A stretch of 64,000 nucleotides of DNA, from the NCBI GenBank assembly GCA_014055525.1, contig WIAH01000001.1, positions 1 to 64,000 of the forward strand, written 5' to 3'. The notes beneath the pieces are model-generated. The model was not told the DNA's origin, did not search any database, and saw only the letters and a program-made list of their open reading frames with translations. Below, one piece after another: positions 53,349 to 61,583 of this stretch. The stretch's first letter is position 1. Each line of letters starts with the position of its first letter. The translations under genes and the position numbers were made by a program. The DNA comes from Nitrospira sp. CR1.3. GTDB taxonomy: Bacteria > Nitrospirota > Nitrospiria > Nitrospirales > Nitrospiraceae.

Positions 53349-53762
53349 ATGGCCGTCGAAGAAAAATGGAAGGCCAACTTGGAAAAAGTGGCTTTCATGA
53401 AACAATTTCCCGGCCTGCTGGGGAACTGGGAGGCGCTGCAGGGCAAGACCATCGAAGCGGTGATCGCGCTGAGAGGCAAGCAGGGCGCCGCAGCGATTAT
53501 TTTCAACGATGGAACCTTCACCATCGCGCCGCCCATGATGACGGAGCCTTACGAAATTACCGAAACCCTCACGGTTGCAAGAACCCACTTGGAGCGGACG
53601 CATCAAACCGCTTATGCGGAGTACGATCGTCTCGTCAAACGGGATCAAGAGGCGCTCAAGTCGGCACGGATTGAAAAGATCGTCGGCGCGATCCGGAACA
53701 ATTTGGAGCAGATTCCGGAGTTGAAAGAGCGGCTGAAAGCGCTCGTCAAGGAGTGGAAGTGA
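53349..53762 (+). CDS. Hypothetical protein in the ferredoxin cluster
   Basis: A 137-residue soluble protein starting MAVEEKWKANLEKVAFMKQF. The first half has a small beta domain (GKTIEAVIALRGKQGAAAIIF, DGTFTIAPPM), and the second half is a long helical stretch. No Cys or catalytic motif is visible and I do not recognise it. AGAGGA precedes the ATG. The following ferredoxin gene begins inside its last codons (GTGA overlap), so the two are coupled. Confidence 0.75.
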   Translation: MAVEEKWKANLEKVAFMKQFPGLLGNWEALQGKTIEAVIALRGKQGAAAIIFNDGTFTIAPPMMTEPYEITETLTVARTHLERTHQTAYAEYDRLVKRDQEALKSARIEKIVGAIRNNLEQIPELKERLKALVKEWK

Positions 53763-54073
53763 GCAGCCTCCCCGACAAGAACATGTTCGAGATCTTCTCG
53801 CAAGGCCTCTTTGAAGGAGTGAAGCCTATGATGGTCATTCGCGATCACCTCGTCCGTCACCCGGACCGGTGCATGCACAACGGCATCTGCATTCCGATCT
53901 GCCCGACCGGCGCCTGGCTTTCGACGCCGCCCTACAAGTTCGACCCCTCCCGCTGCCTCGAAAGCTGCCGGCTCTGTTTGGATGCCTGTCCCTCTCAGGC
54001 CATTTACGCGGTATTCAAGAAGGGGGATAAGATGCTGGAGCCGCAAAAAAAGTCGGAAGAGAATCGCCGCTGA
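53759..54073 (+). CDS. Ferredoxin-like protein with an altered first Fe-S motif
   Basis: A 104-residue protein. The second cluster motif is CLESCRLCLDACPSQAI (four Cys). The first reads DRCMHNGICIPICPTGAW; compared with the usual C-x2-C-x2-C-x3-CP pattern the second Cys is Asn, leaving three. This would suit a [3Fe-4S] cluster or a cluster with another ligand. The GTG at 53759 overlaps the previous stop and has AAGGAG five bases upstream. It ends in a charged tail. Confidence 0.85.
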   Translation: MSSLPDKNMFEIFSQGLFEGVKPMMVIRDHLVRHPDRCMHNGICIPICPTGAWLSTPPYKFDPSRCLESCRLCLDACPSQAIYAVFKKGDKMLEPQKKSEENRR

Positions 54074-54122
54074 CGAACGGCGCGCGGCCTCGGTTGTGCC
54101 ATCATGCGTTGATTCTCTTTAT

Positions 54123-55169
54123 TTAGATGATCTGTTTCCGCAGTCTTCCCCAATAAGCCGTCCCCACATAGCCGCAGGCGAAGGTCCCTGCTGTCAGCGC
54201 CATGATTTGATACACCTTGCTGCGAGGGATTTTCACTTTAACGGCAGGATTCAACAGATCAGGCGAAGTCAGCGCCAGCTTGAGAGATTCCCCGGCTGAG
54301 AGAATCGGCCACATACAGGAAAGGCGCAGTCGGGTTTCAGTCCGCGGAATCGCCATGGTGTAGAGCCAGCCTTGGTCAAGGTGCTCCACCGCTATGCGAA
54401 CCAGACGGCTCATGATCGGCTGCAAGCGCGGTAGGTGGCTCTGATCCAGCAACTCACGCGCGGTGAGGCCGGCCTCCGACAGGAGAGATTCCGGGATGTA
54501 GCAACGGCCCCTCTGCAGATCGTGCGCAACGTCTTTGACGATGTTCGTCAATTGCAAGCCTTTCCCGAATCGCACGCCCACTTCCGACATCCCTCTCACA
54601 TTCCACGAACGAAGCGCCCGGCGATGGGCGCACATCAGGTCCGTCCAGAATTCGCCCACACAGCCCGCCACGTAGTAGGTGTAGCGATCCAGATCGTCAA
54701 GAGTCTTGAGCGCGGCAAGATCTCTCGTTGACTCGCCGGGAAAGACGGTCAAATCCATCTCCATCCCTTGCGTGAGCGTCGTCATGAGACGCTGCACCCG
54801 CCTGCGATCGTCCGGTGCGAAGGACTGGAAGAGTCGGAAACAGTCCTCCAGCCGCTCAAGCAACATGCGCTCGGCAGAGTCCCGCTGAAGCGGTCCAATC
54901 GCCTGTTGAATGTCCCGGACCTGCGCCCAGGCGATGTGATCGCTGATGAATTGGGCTTTGAGCTGAGAAAGATAATCCAGCCGCCGCGGCCGGTCGATCA
55001 GTTCGGTGTCGGCGATCGTGTCGGCAGCGCGGGCGAAAAGGTAGGCCAGACTGACCTGGTCCCGGACATCAGCCGGGACCACAACCAGGGTCGTGTAGAA
55101 GAGACGCGAGACTCGCTTGAGGAGATCTCGGAGCAATTCCTGCGGGAGGACATCGGTGCCCGTGATCAC
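54123..55169 (-). CDS. Squalene/phytoene synthase family protein
   Basis: A protein of about 348 residues joining two prenyl diphosphates in hopanoid or carotenoid synthesis. It shows the first Asp-rich helix ARAADTIADT, DLDRYTYYVAGCVGEFW, and the second Asp helix NIVKDVAHDLQRGRCYIP. A hydrophobic C-terminal segment, IMALTAGTFACGYVGTAYW, may anchor it in the membrane. The start is a GTG at 55169, two bases after the cupredoxin stop; earlier starts would overlap that gene. I cannot tell squalene from phytoene synthesis by sequence alone. Confidence 0.9.
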   Translation of the reverse strand: MITGTDVLPQELLRDLLKRVSRLFYTTLVVVPADVRDQVSLAYLFARAADTIADTELIDRPRRLDYLSQLKAQFISDHIAWAQVRDIQQAIGPLQRDSAERMLLERLEDCFRLFQSFAPDDRRRVQRLMTTLTQGMEMDLTVFPGESTRDLAALKTLDDLDRYTYYVAGCVGEFWTDLMCAHRRALRSWNVRGMSEVGVRFGKGLQLTNIVKDVAHDLQRGRCYIPESLLSEAGLTARELLDQSHLPRLQPIMSRLVRIAVEHLDQGWLYTMAIPRTETRLRLSCMWPILSAGESLKLALTSPDLLNPAVKVKIPRSKVYQIMALTAGTFACGYVGTAYWGRLRKQII

Positions 55170-55171
55170 AC

Positions 55172-55597
55172 CTACTTTACTTCCAGCTTGCCTTCCATCC
55201 CCTTGTCCCGATGGCTCGGCATCGGCCAGAGACGCTTGTCGCAATAGATGGGGAAAACTCCCGGCTTGGTCGGCGTGAATTTCACCACGACGGTCTTGCC
55301 GGCGCCGACGTCCTGTTCGACGGACAAACTTCCGGCAGGATCCTTGATGATGAAATTGTGAGGGGTTATCGTCGTTACGCTCGTCAGGGTGAGCTCAACC
55401 GGCTTTCCCGCTTCAACAACCAGGTAGCCCGGAACATAGGAGTAACTATCCAGCGTGATCGTGGCCCGTTGCACCCCGTCTGCGGCAACGGGAACCGGAA
55501 AAGGCGCGACCGACTGCGGCATATCGGCCGCATAAGTAAACGTCCGAGCGGCCATGGCCAACACAACACTCGCGATCAAGGGCAAGAGGGACCGCAT
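55172..55597 (-). CDS. Exported cupredoxin-domain protein
   Basis: A 141-residue protein with a signal peptide (SLLPLIASVVLAMAARTFTYA) and a blue-copper-type beta domain. Candidate copper ligands are His in TITPHNFII, Cys in PIYCDKR, and Met in KGMEGKLEV near the end; a His or other fourth ligand in SHRDKGM is plausible. GGAGG precedes the ATG at 55597. It is probably a periplasmic electron carrier or copper-binding protein, co-transcribed with the squalene/phytoene synthase gene. Confidence 0.83.
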   Translation of the reverse strand: MRSLLPLIASVVLAMAARTFTYAADMPQSVAPFPVPVAADGVQRATITLDSYSYVPGYLVVEAGKPVELTLTSVTTITPHNFIIKDPAGSLSVEQDVGAGKTVVVKFTPTKPGVFPIYCDKRLWPMPSHRDKGMEGKLEVK

Positions 55598-55801
55598 ACG
55601 CGCCTCCAACATGAGACGTTTCTAACAGGAAGGGCGGGAACCGGTCAACTTTAGCCAACAAGGTCAAGCACTTCCCAACTCTTGACCTTCGTTCACCAGG
55701 AGTTATTGTAGAAACCTGCGCCTGACGGTTTGTATAATCACACCGGACCGAATTTCGCCCGAGGGTACCGTACGAGACGATGATCTGCAAGGAGGATATC
55801 G

Positions 55802-56722
55802 ATGAAGTGGCTTAAAGGAATCGGTTTGTTCCTGATCGCGAACGTTCTCATTTACCTCACGCTGTCATTTACCGCCAATATTCTGATCAACGCGGTGTTG
55901 CCGGCATTCGGTATTGACGTACGAGGAGTGTTCAATCAACAACTGCTCGTCTGGTCGCTTGTCATCGGCTTCGGCGGAGCCTTTCTCAGCCTGCTCTTTT
56001 CCAAGCAGATGGCCCGCGCCATGCTCGCTTGCCAGCAGATTACCCAGCCTCGATCACATGCCGAACAGGTCATCTATGGTTCTGTCCAGGAAATTGCCCG
56101 GCGGTTGAACATCAAGATGCCGGAAGTCTGGGTCTATGATTCGCCTGATCCCAATGCGTTCGCCACCGGCCCCAGCAAAAACAACTCGATGGTCGCCGTC
56201 TCAACCGGCCTGCTTCAGAACCTGAAGGAAGAAGAAGTGAAAGCGGTGTTGGCCCACGAGATGGGCCACGTGTACAACGGGGACATGTTTACGACGACCG
56301 TGCTGGCCGGGCTGATGAACACCTTCGTGTATTACATCAGCAACTTTCTGGCAAGTTTCGTCGGTCAGCCGCAGGGAGGCGATCGGGAAGAAGGCGGCTC
56401 CGCGGGCAATCCGATTCTTGCGATGGTGGTCTACTTCTTCCTGCAGATCGTCCTGTCGTTCCTGGCCATGGTGGTCATCAGCTGGCATTCACGCCGACGC
56501 GAGTACGAAGCCGACGCTTTCTCTGCGAAAGTCTACGGAAAACAGGCGATGATCGGGGCCTTGCAGGGCATCGATCGCTGGGTCAACCGCGCGCAGTTCG
56601 AGTATTCGAATCAGGATGCGCTCGCCACGATGAAGATCGCCGGCAAGTCGTCCGGTGTGATGCACCTCTTTGCGACACATCCGCCGATTGAAGCGCGGAT
56701 TGCCGCGCTTCAACAACTCTAA
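55802..56722 (+). CDS. htpX: HtpX-type zinc metalloprotease
   Basis: A 306-residue M48 membrane protease for quality control of membrane proteins. Two N-terminal membrane segments (residues 7-30 and 45-68) precede AHEMGHVYNG (HExxH at 152-156), then two further hydrophobic segments, and the third zinc ligand Glu in RRREYEADAF. An AAGGAGG site lies before the ATG. A TATAAT box at 55733-55738 lies upstream, but no good -35 is visible. Confidence 0.95.
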   Translation: MKWLKGIGLFLIANVLIYLTLSFTANILINAVLPAFGIDVRGVFNQQLLVWSLVIGFGGAFLSLLFSKQMARAMLACQQITQPRSHAEQVIYGSVQEIARRLNIKMPEVWVYDSPDPNAFATGPSKNNSMVAVSTGLLQNLKEEEVKAVLAHEMGHVYNGDMFTTTVLAGLMNTFVYYISNFLASFVGQPQGGDREEGGSAGNPILAMVVYFFLQIVLSFLAMVVISWHSRRREYEADAFSAKVYGKQAMIGALQGIDRWVNRAQFEYSNQDALATMKIAGKSSGVMHLFATHPPIEARIAALQQL

Positions 56723-56742
56723 CCGTCATGGAGGAGGCCGCC

Positions 56743-57336
56743 ATGTTGAACCGACTCATCGCTGTCTCAACCCTCGCACTGAGTTGCGGACTCATGATCG
56801 GCCTCCCCGATGGCCGGACTGAACAGGTAGGACCGCTCATGGCAGCCAAGACAACCAGTCTCTATGATTTCACGATGGACGATATCGATGGAAAGCCGGT
56901 CAACCTGAGCCAGTATCGCGGCAAGGTTCTACTGGTGGTGAACACCGCCAGTTTCTGCGGCAACACTCCGCAGTATACCGACCTTGAAACCCTGTATGAG
57001 CAGTACCATGAACGGGGATTTGAAATTCTGGCCTTCCCCGCCAACAACTTCGGACAGCAGGAGCCTGGTACCAACGCGGAGATCAAGGGGTTTTGTCTGA
57101 CCAAGTACAGCGTGACGTTTCCCCTCTTCAGCAAGATCAGCGTGAAGGGATCCGACAAGCACCCGCTCTATCAGTATCTCACGGAACAAAGCTCCTTCCC
57201 CGGCGAAGTGGAATGGAACTTCCAAAAGTATCTGGTCGATCGATCGGGCAATATCGTCGGTCGCTTTCATCACCGGACGAAGCCTCTTGCCCCCGAAGTG
57301 GTGAAAGAAGTCGAACGGGTGCTGGCGGCGAAGTAA
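56743..57336 (+). CDS. Exported glutathione peroxidase-like protein
   Basis: A 197-residue peroxidase. The N-terminal signal peptide, MLNRLIAVSTLALSCGLMIG, places it outside the cytoplasm. The catalytic tetrad is complete: Cys72 in NTASFCGN, Gln106 in FGQQEPG, Trp158 and Asn159 in VEWNF. It probably reduces peroxides with thioredoxin-like donors. The ATG at 56743 has GGAGGAGG upstream; the ATG at 56728 overlaps that site. It lies 20 bases after htpX, probably in one operon. Confidence 0.94.
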   Translation: MLNRLIAVSTLALSCGLMIGLPDGRTEQVGPLMAAKTTSLYDFTMDDIDGKPVNLSQYRGKVLLVVNTASFCGNTPQYTDLETLYEQYHERGFEILAFPANNFGQQEPGTNAEIKGFCLTKYSVTFPLFSKISVKGSDKHPLYQYLTEQSSFPGEVEWNFQKYLVDRSGNIVGRFHHRTKPLAPEVVKEVERVLAAK

Positions 57337-57341
57337 TGCCG

Positions 57342-57626
57342 CTAACTGTTTCTGAAAAAGCTGATGTGCCGCCGGTATTCCTGAATCGCGGCGCCTAATG
57401 CAGCGGCGCCGAGCGGAATGTTGGCCTCGAGCGTGTCTTCGATGGCGGGATCGTCGATAACCACGTCATAAAGATCCTGCAGATTTGTCCGTACTGGTCC
57501 CTGCGCCACCTCTCGCGGCATAAATATCTCTTTCCAGACTTCTTTTTCGACCAGACACACGTCCCGGAAACGCTCGTACAGCAACGTGAGCTTCTCCGGA
57601 TCGGTTATCATGACGCGGTTCCCCAT
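57342..57626 (-). CDS. Small hypothetical protein
   Basis: A 94-residue protein, mostly helical, with VMITDPEKLTLLYERFRDV at the start and LGAAALGAAIQEYRRHISFF at the end. CLVEKEVWKEIFMPREV is in the middle. No domain is recognised. Another ATG at 57611 could be the start. It ends five bases past the glutathione peroxidase stop, on the opposite strand. Confidence 0.7.
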   Translation of the reverse strand: MGNRVMITDPEKLTLLYERFRDVCLVEKEVWKEIFMPREVAQGPVRTNLQDLYDVVIDDPAIEDTLEANIPLGAAALGAAIQEYRRHISFFRNS

Positions 57627-57704
57627 GTGCGATTCTTGCTCCTGATTGTTTTTGGGATGACAGTCGCGCGAGGCAGTGCGCCGGCCTATCGAAAATCTCC
57701 AAAT

Positions 57705-58352
57705 CTATTTCGGCGCACCTGACTGGCCGGCGGGAGTCGGCTCCACAATGGTAAACCGCATGGTGCCGACTTGATTGACCGCATGAAACGGCTGCTGACC
57801 GAGCGGGGTGATGAACAGCTTGGCCAGGTACGTACCGGTTGCCCATTTGTCGCCAGGCTTCTTCAACTCCAAGAATCCGTAGCGTTCATGCCCCGGCACT
57901 TCCAACGTATCCTTCCCCAGCGGTGAAGCGGGAATCGTTCCATCCTGTCCCTCTAAAAACCACTGCGTGCTGAACTGGGCCGGATCCTCCAGCGGGGCGA
58001 CTTCGAACACGATGTAGATCGCCGGCGTATCGGGCGTGAAGACAGTGCCCGGATCAATCGGCTTCAGACGAGGATCCTGCGTGTACCATCCCTTCCTGCC
58101 GAAACTATCCCACTCGACGTCATACCCTTTCGCCATCTTGATCCACACGAAAATCGACTGCGGGACGCCCTTTCGCTGGTTGTCGAAAGACGGCAGCTGC
58201 GTCGGATCGATTTCGGTTGTAGACTGTTCTTTCGGAGCGACAAGATCTCTGGCGAGAGCCTGGTGCCACCCTCCTCCGATGCTCACGCCGAGCAGTAGGC
58301 CGGCGAAGACCCGCTGCCGCATGCGTCGGTAATCGGTCAATCGAACTATCAT
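57705..58352 (-). CDS. Exported protein of unknown function
   Basis: A 215-residue protein with a basic N-terminus and hydrophobic stretch (VFAGLLLGVSIGGGWHQALA) typical of a signal peptide. The mature part is beta-rich with many aromatic residues (DVEWDSFGRKGWYTQDPRL, YIVFEVAPLEDPAQF) and ends in GTMRFTIVEPTPAGQS. I do not recognise the family. A start at 58322 is possible. It precedes the small gene 57342-57626 on the same strand. Confidence 0.72.
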   Translation of the reverse strand: MIVRLTDYRRMRQRVFAGLLLGVSIGGGWHQALARDLVAPKEQSTTEIDPTQLPSFDNQRKGVPQSIFVWIKMAKGYDVEWDSFGRKGWYTQDPRLKPIDPGTVFTPDTPAIYIVFEVAPLEDPAQFSTQWFLEGQDGTIPASPLGKDTLEVPGHERYGFLELKKPGDKWATGTYLAKLFITPLGQQPFHAVNQVGTMRFTIVEPTPAGQSGAPK

Positions 58353-58481
58353 GGCCGCGGCACCTTGCTTTCATGGTATCGAGAGTTCGGCGGCGGGTCA
58401 ACAACGGTAGAACCCTCTAATCTTGCCAATTCATGGCGAAGGATCACGGCGTATGGTACTCTGCTCTTCATCCTATGAAAC

Positions 58482-59894
58482 TTGAGACGTTCCGGTGAGC
58501 ATTTCAGGGTCTGCCCCCCGCTCCAGAGTTATTCAAGCGGTTCCCCGGCGATTGAGGCCGGCGAACAGAGCCGGCGCTATGGTTTGCGCGACGGGGCCAG
58601 CCAGGCGGTCACCCAAGGCAGCGGCGAGCAGTTCCTGTCCGCCTTTGCCTTGTTGATGCATGCCAGTCCGCTTCAGCTCGGGATTCTCTCGGCGCTTCCT
58701 CAGTTGATCGGTACTGTCGCGCAACTGGCATCGGTCAAACTGCTGCGATGGTTTCCCGACCGGAAGAGTTTGATTCATACTGGCACCGTCGGGCAGGCTC
58801 TCTCGTGGATTCCAATCCTAGTGTGTCCTCTTCTGTTTCCACAGTGGGGGCCTTGGCTCATCATCGCGGGAGCGGCTGCCTACTTTTCCTGCAATCATTT
58901 CACGACGCCGACCTGGACCAGCTTCATCACCGACCAACTCGACCAGCACGAACGAGGAGTGTATTTCGCGCGCCGCGCTCAGATCGTCGCCGCCATCAGT
59001 TTCGGTTCGCTTTGCGCGGCGGGAGGACTACTCAGCCTGTGGCAGCATCAAGCCACGGCATGGATCGGCTTTGCGATGATTTTTGCCGTTGCGGGCACCG
59101 CCCGGGTGTTCTCCGCCGTCGCCCTTCATCCGATTCAGGACGTTCATCACTTCGAATCTCGATCGGTCCATGGAGGATTTCGCGCCTTCCTCGCGCAGAC
59201 CAGCCGGAGTTTCCGCCGTTTCCTTCTGTTCTCGAGCCTGATGCACCTGGCCGTGTTGATTGCAGGCCCGTACTTCGTGCTGTACATGCTGCGCGACCTC
59301 CACTTCTCCTATCTAGGCTATGGCGGATGGCTCGCCGCCGGAATTCTTGGACAACTCCTCACGCTGCAAGCCTGGGGCCGCTTTGGAGACCGGTTCGGTA
59401 ACAAGGCCCTCCTCTCCATCACGGGCTTCACCGTGCCGTTTCTGCCCATGCTCTACCTGATCAGCACTAACGCGGCCTACATGATGGGAGTGAACTTTCT
59501 CGGCGGTGTGACCTGGGCGGGACTGGCCCTCGGCCTTCAGAACTACGTCTTCGATGCGGTGAAGCCGGAGGACCGGGCAAAGGCCGTGGCCGTGAACAGC
59601 ACGGTCAACGCCATCGGATGGTCCTGCGGAGCGCTGCTGGGAAGCTGGCTCATCGCCATCCTGCCATCCGGCGCGGAACTGTCGCAGTTATCCATTCCTC
59701 TGGCTTCGAATCTGCCTTTGGTCTTTTTTCTCTCGGGAGTACTGCGATTAGCGGTTGCGGCAAGCTTGCTGGGACAATTCCATGAAGCTCGCGCCGTCGA
59801 GCAGGCGCCTTTTTCCAGGTTGCTCGTGGAAATTCCGCTCCTCAAAACCATGGCCCGGCTGGCTGCGAATCCTCTCTCCCGTCTCAGCAAATAG
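58482..59894 (+). CDS. MFS transporter
   Basis: A protein of about 470 residues with about twelve hydrophobic segments, an MFS-type secondary transporter. The loop after helix 2 carries FPDRKS and the one after helix 8 RFGDRFGNK, the MFS signature. The N-terminal region YGLRDGASQAVTQGSGEQFLSAFA is a family-like opening helix. The start is uncertain: only a TTG at 58482 is in frame near the promoter end. The substrate cannot be predicted. Confidence 0.85.
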   Translation: MRRSGEHFRVCPPLQSYSSGSPAIEAGEQSRRYGLRDGASQAVTQGSGEQFLSAFALLMHASPLQLGILSALPQLIGTVAQLASVKLLRWFPDRKSLIHTGTVGQALSWIPILVCPLLFPQWGPWLIIAGAAAYFSCNHFTTPTWTSFITDQLDQHERGVYFARRAQIVAAISFGSLCAAGGLLSLWQHQATAWIGFAMIFAVAGTARVFSAVALHPIQDVHHFESRSVHGGFRAFLAQTSRSFRRFLLFSSLMHLAVLIAGPYFVLYMLRDLHFSYLGYGGWLAAGILGQLLTLQAWGRFGDRFGNKALLSITGFTVPFLPMLYLISTNAAYMMGVNFLGGVTWAGLALGLQNYVFDAVKPEDRAKAVAVNSTVNAIGWSCGALLGSWLIAILPSGAELSQLSIPLASNLPLVFFLSGVLRLAVAASLLGQFHEARAVEQAPFSRLLVEIPLLKTMARLAANPLSRLSK

Positions 59895-59896
59895 AC

Positions 59897-60124
59897 CTAC
59901 CGTGGAGCCGTCGGCTGCGCCGCCCGCTCCTGTTCCTCCTGCTTCAGCTTGTCGAACGTCCGATCGGCATGACCCCGCACCTGATCAGGTGTGGGCTGCG
60001 CCATAGGCTTCGGCTGCTCGCTTGAACAGCCTGCCAGCGTGAGAAACATCACTCCGGCCATCAGCCCTCCGACGGTTGCTCCTGCCCTGTGTGACCAGCA
60101 CTTCACTCTCCCCGTAGAACCCAT
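59897..60124 (-). CDS. Small lipoprotein
   Basis: A 75-residue protein with a signal peptide ending in lipobox LAGC (Cys33) and a short Pro/Gln/Glu-rich mature part. AGGAGGG precedes the ATG. It lies 37 bases downstream of the CsgG-like lipoprotein gene on the same strand, so the two may be expressed together. The function is unknown. Confidence 0.75.
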   Translation of the reverse strand: MGSTGRVKCWSHRAGATVGGLMAGVMFLTLAGCSSEQPKPMAQPTPDQVRGHADRTFDKLKQEEQERAAQPTAPR

Positions 60125-60161
60125 AATTTTTCCCTCCTGATAAAAACCCGCAGGCCCCCTG

Positions 60162-60815
60162 CTATTCGAACGCCCGCTGCAAATCGACCATCGTCTGGTG
60201 AATGCTCCGCTCCAGCGCGTCGCGGCTCAATTGATGATAGTCCATGTTGTCCGCCGGCGACCAGTCTCCAAAACCCGGATCGTCCATTTTCGCAGTCACG
60301 ACATTGTGATAGACCACCTCGGCGCTTTCCACCCGAATAATCTTCGTCGTCACGGTAATCGGGCGTATGTGACTGGGGCGTTGAGCCATAAAGCGATCCC
60401 TCAATGTCGGCCCGTCGATCGAGTACAGCAATACGCTGTCCGCGCCCAACAACTGTCCGATTCGCAACGCGCTGTCGTCGCTGACGGCTCCCCCGCTCTG
60501 AAACCGCAACTCCGTCATGATGGTCGGCAAATGGAAGCGATCGACGATTCTCAACGTAGAGCGGTACCCTTTCAACTGGAACACCGCCCCTTCGAGTCGC
60601 CGATAGGCCTCTGAATAATCCGGATTCGACGAACGGGGGTAAAAAACTGCAATCCTTGTCACGTCGGCCGGTACCGTCATGGCAGGCCGAGCGCTCAAAA
60701 GGCTGGTCGTTTGGACGACCGGGGCGGCGGCGCTCCGACACCCGACCACACCGATGGCCAGCATAAAGAGGGTTCCTGATCCGATAAGCAGCCTTTCAGT
60801 CGTCATGGCCGCCAT
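60162..60815 (-). CDS. CsgG/LpoB-like lipoprotein
   Basis: A protein of about 217 residues with a signal peptide and lipobox VVGC, then a domain resembling the CsgG or LpoB family: VTRIAVFYPRSSNPDYSE, YRSTLRIVDRFHLPTIM, and SDDSALRIGQLLGADSVLLY, where family members read D-S-x-x-x-x-G-x-x-LGAD. CsgG is a curli secretion pore and LpoB a cell-wall synthase activator; which type this is cannot be told from sequence, and no curli genes are nearby. The start could be 60806. Confidence 0.75.
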   Translation of the reverse strand: MAAMTTERLLIGSGTLFMLAIGVVGCRSAAAPVVQTTSLLSARPAMTVPADVTRIAVFYPRSSNPDYSEAYRRLEGAVFQLKGYRSTLRIVDRFHLPTIMTELRFQSGGAVSDDSALRIGQLLGADSVLLYSIDGPTLRDRFMAQRPSHIRPITVTTKIIRVESAEVVYHNVVTAKMDDPGFGDWSPADNMDYHQLSRDALERSIHQTMVDLQRAFE

Positions 60816-60939
60816 ACCAAAACGTGGAACTTCCACCCTCTGGACTCAACCTGTCTCAAAGCCGGATATCATCATAATACTCCCCGCCTGACCGCAAAAC
60901 TACCTCCCGAAGGTCACCGAATCGAGTCCCAATAACACA

Positions 60940-60968
60940 TTGACTGAGCCGGATCATCGGGCTATTCT
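60940..60968 (+). promoter_or_regulatory. Sigma-70 promoter of yqeY
   Basis: -35 TTGACT (60940-60945), a 17-base spacer and -10 TATTCT (60963-60968). The start near 60975 gives a short leader to the ATG at 61001. Confidence 0.7.
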
Positions 60969-61000
60969 GGCGACAGAATTGCCCGACATTACGCGACGCT

Positions 61001-61447
61001 ATGTCACTACGCGACCGGCTCACCGAAGACCTCAAGACCGCCATGAAAGCCCGCGATCAGCTCCGGATGGACGTCATCCGCATGATCAAAGCGGCCGTGC
61101 TTAACAAAGAGGTGGAAGTCAAGAAGGATCTCGACGATGCTGAGATGAGCCGGATCATGACGACGATGATCAAACAACGCAAGGAGTCGGTCGAACAGTA
61201 TGAAAAGGGCAACAGGGCGGAATTGGCCGCCAAAGAGCGGCTGGAGATCTCCATCATCGAATCCTATCTTCCGAAAGCCCTGTCCTCGCAAGAGTTGTCC
61301 GGCATCGTCGATGCCGTGATTCGGGAAACCGGCGCAGGCTCGCTCAAAGACATGGGCGGGGTCATGAAAGCGGTCATGACCCGTCTGGCCGGGCAACCGG
61401 TCGACGGGAAACAAGTCAGCGACCTCGTCCGCTCTAGACTCCACTAA
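61001..61447 (+). CDS. yqeY: GatB/YqeY domain protein
   Basis: A 148-residue protein of the YqeY family, helical throughout, with MSLRDRLTEDLKTAMKARDQ, the conserved ESVEQYEKGNRAELAAKE and a C-terminal GAGSLKDMGGVMKAVM. It resembles the tail domain of GatB, which binds tRNA in transamidation; the role of the free protein is not established. A promoter lies at 60940-60968. Confidence 0.95.
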   Translation: MSLRDRLTEDLKTAMKARDQLRMDVIRMIKAAVLNKEVEVKKDLDDAEMSRIMTTMIKQRKESVEQYEKGNRAELAAKERLEISIIESYLPKALSSQELSGIVDAVIRETGAGSLKDMGGVMKAVMTRLAGQPVDGKQVSDLVRSRLH

Positions 61448-61453
61448 CTCGTA

Positions 61454-61488
61454 AAGTCTTAGACTCGACGCTCCGAGACTTCGGGTTT
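61454..61488 (+). terminator. Possible intrinsic terminator after yqeY
   Basis: AAGTCT (61454-61459) can pair with AGACTT (61476-61481), with CTCG/CGAG inside as an alternative, followed by CGGGTTTT. The T-run is short, so the call is tentative. Confidence 0.4.
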
Positions 61489-61583
61489 TCCTTCCTTCCC
61501 GCACGTTCCCTGCTATACTTTCCCTGTCCACTGCCGCGCCTTAGCGCATCGACAGCGGGCCGACAGGGAATGCCTGGGATCCT

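Noticed and set aside
55733-55738. TATAAT upstream of htpX as a full promoter.
   Set aside because: No -35 element lies at 16-18 bases; the nearest TTGTAG is 21 bases away. It is mentioned only in the htpX entry.
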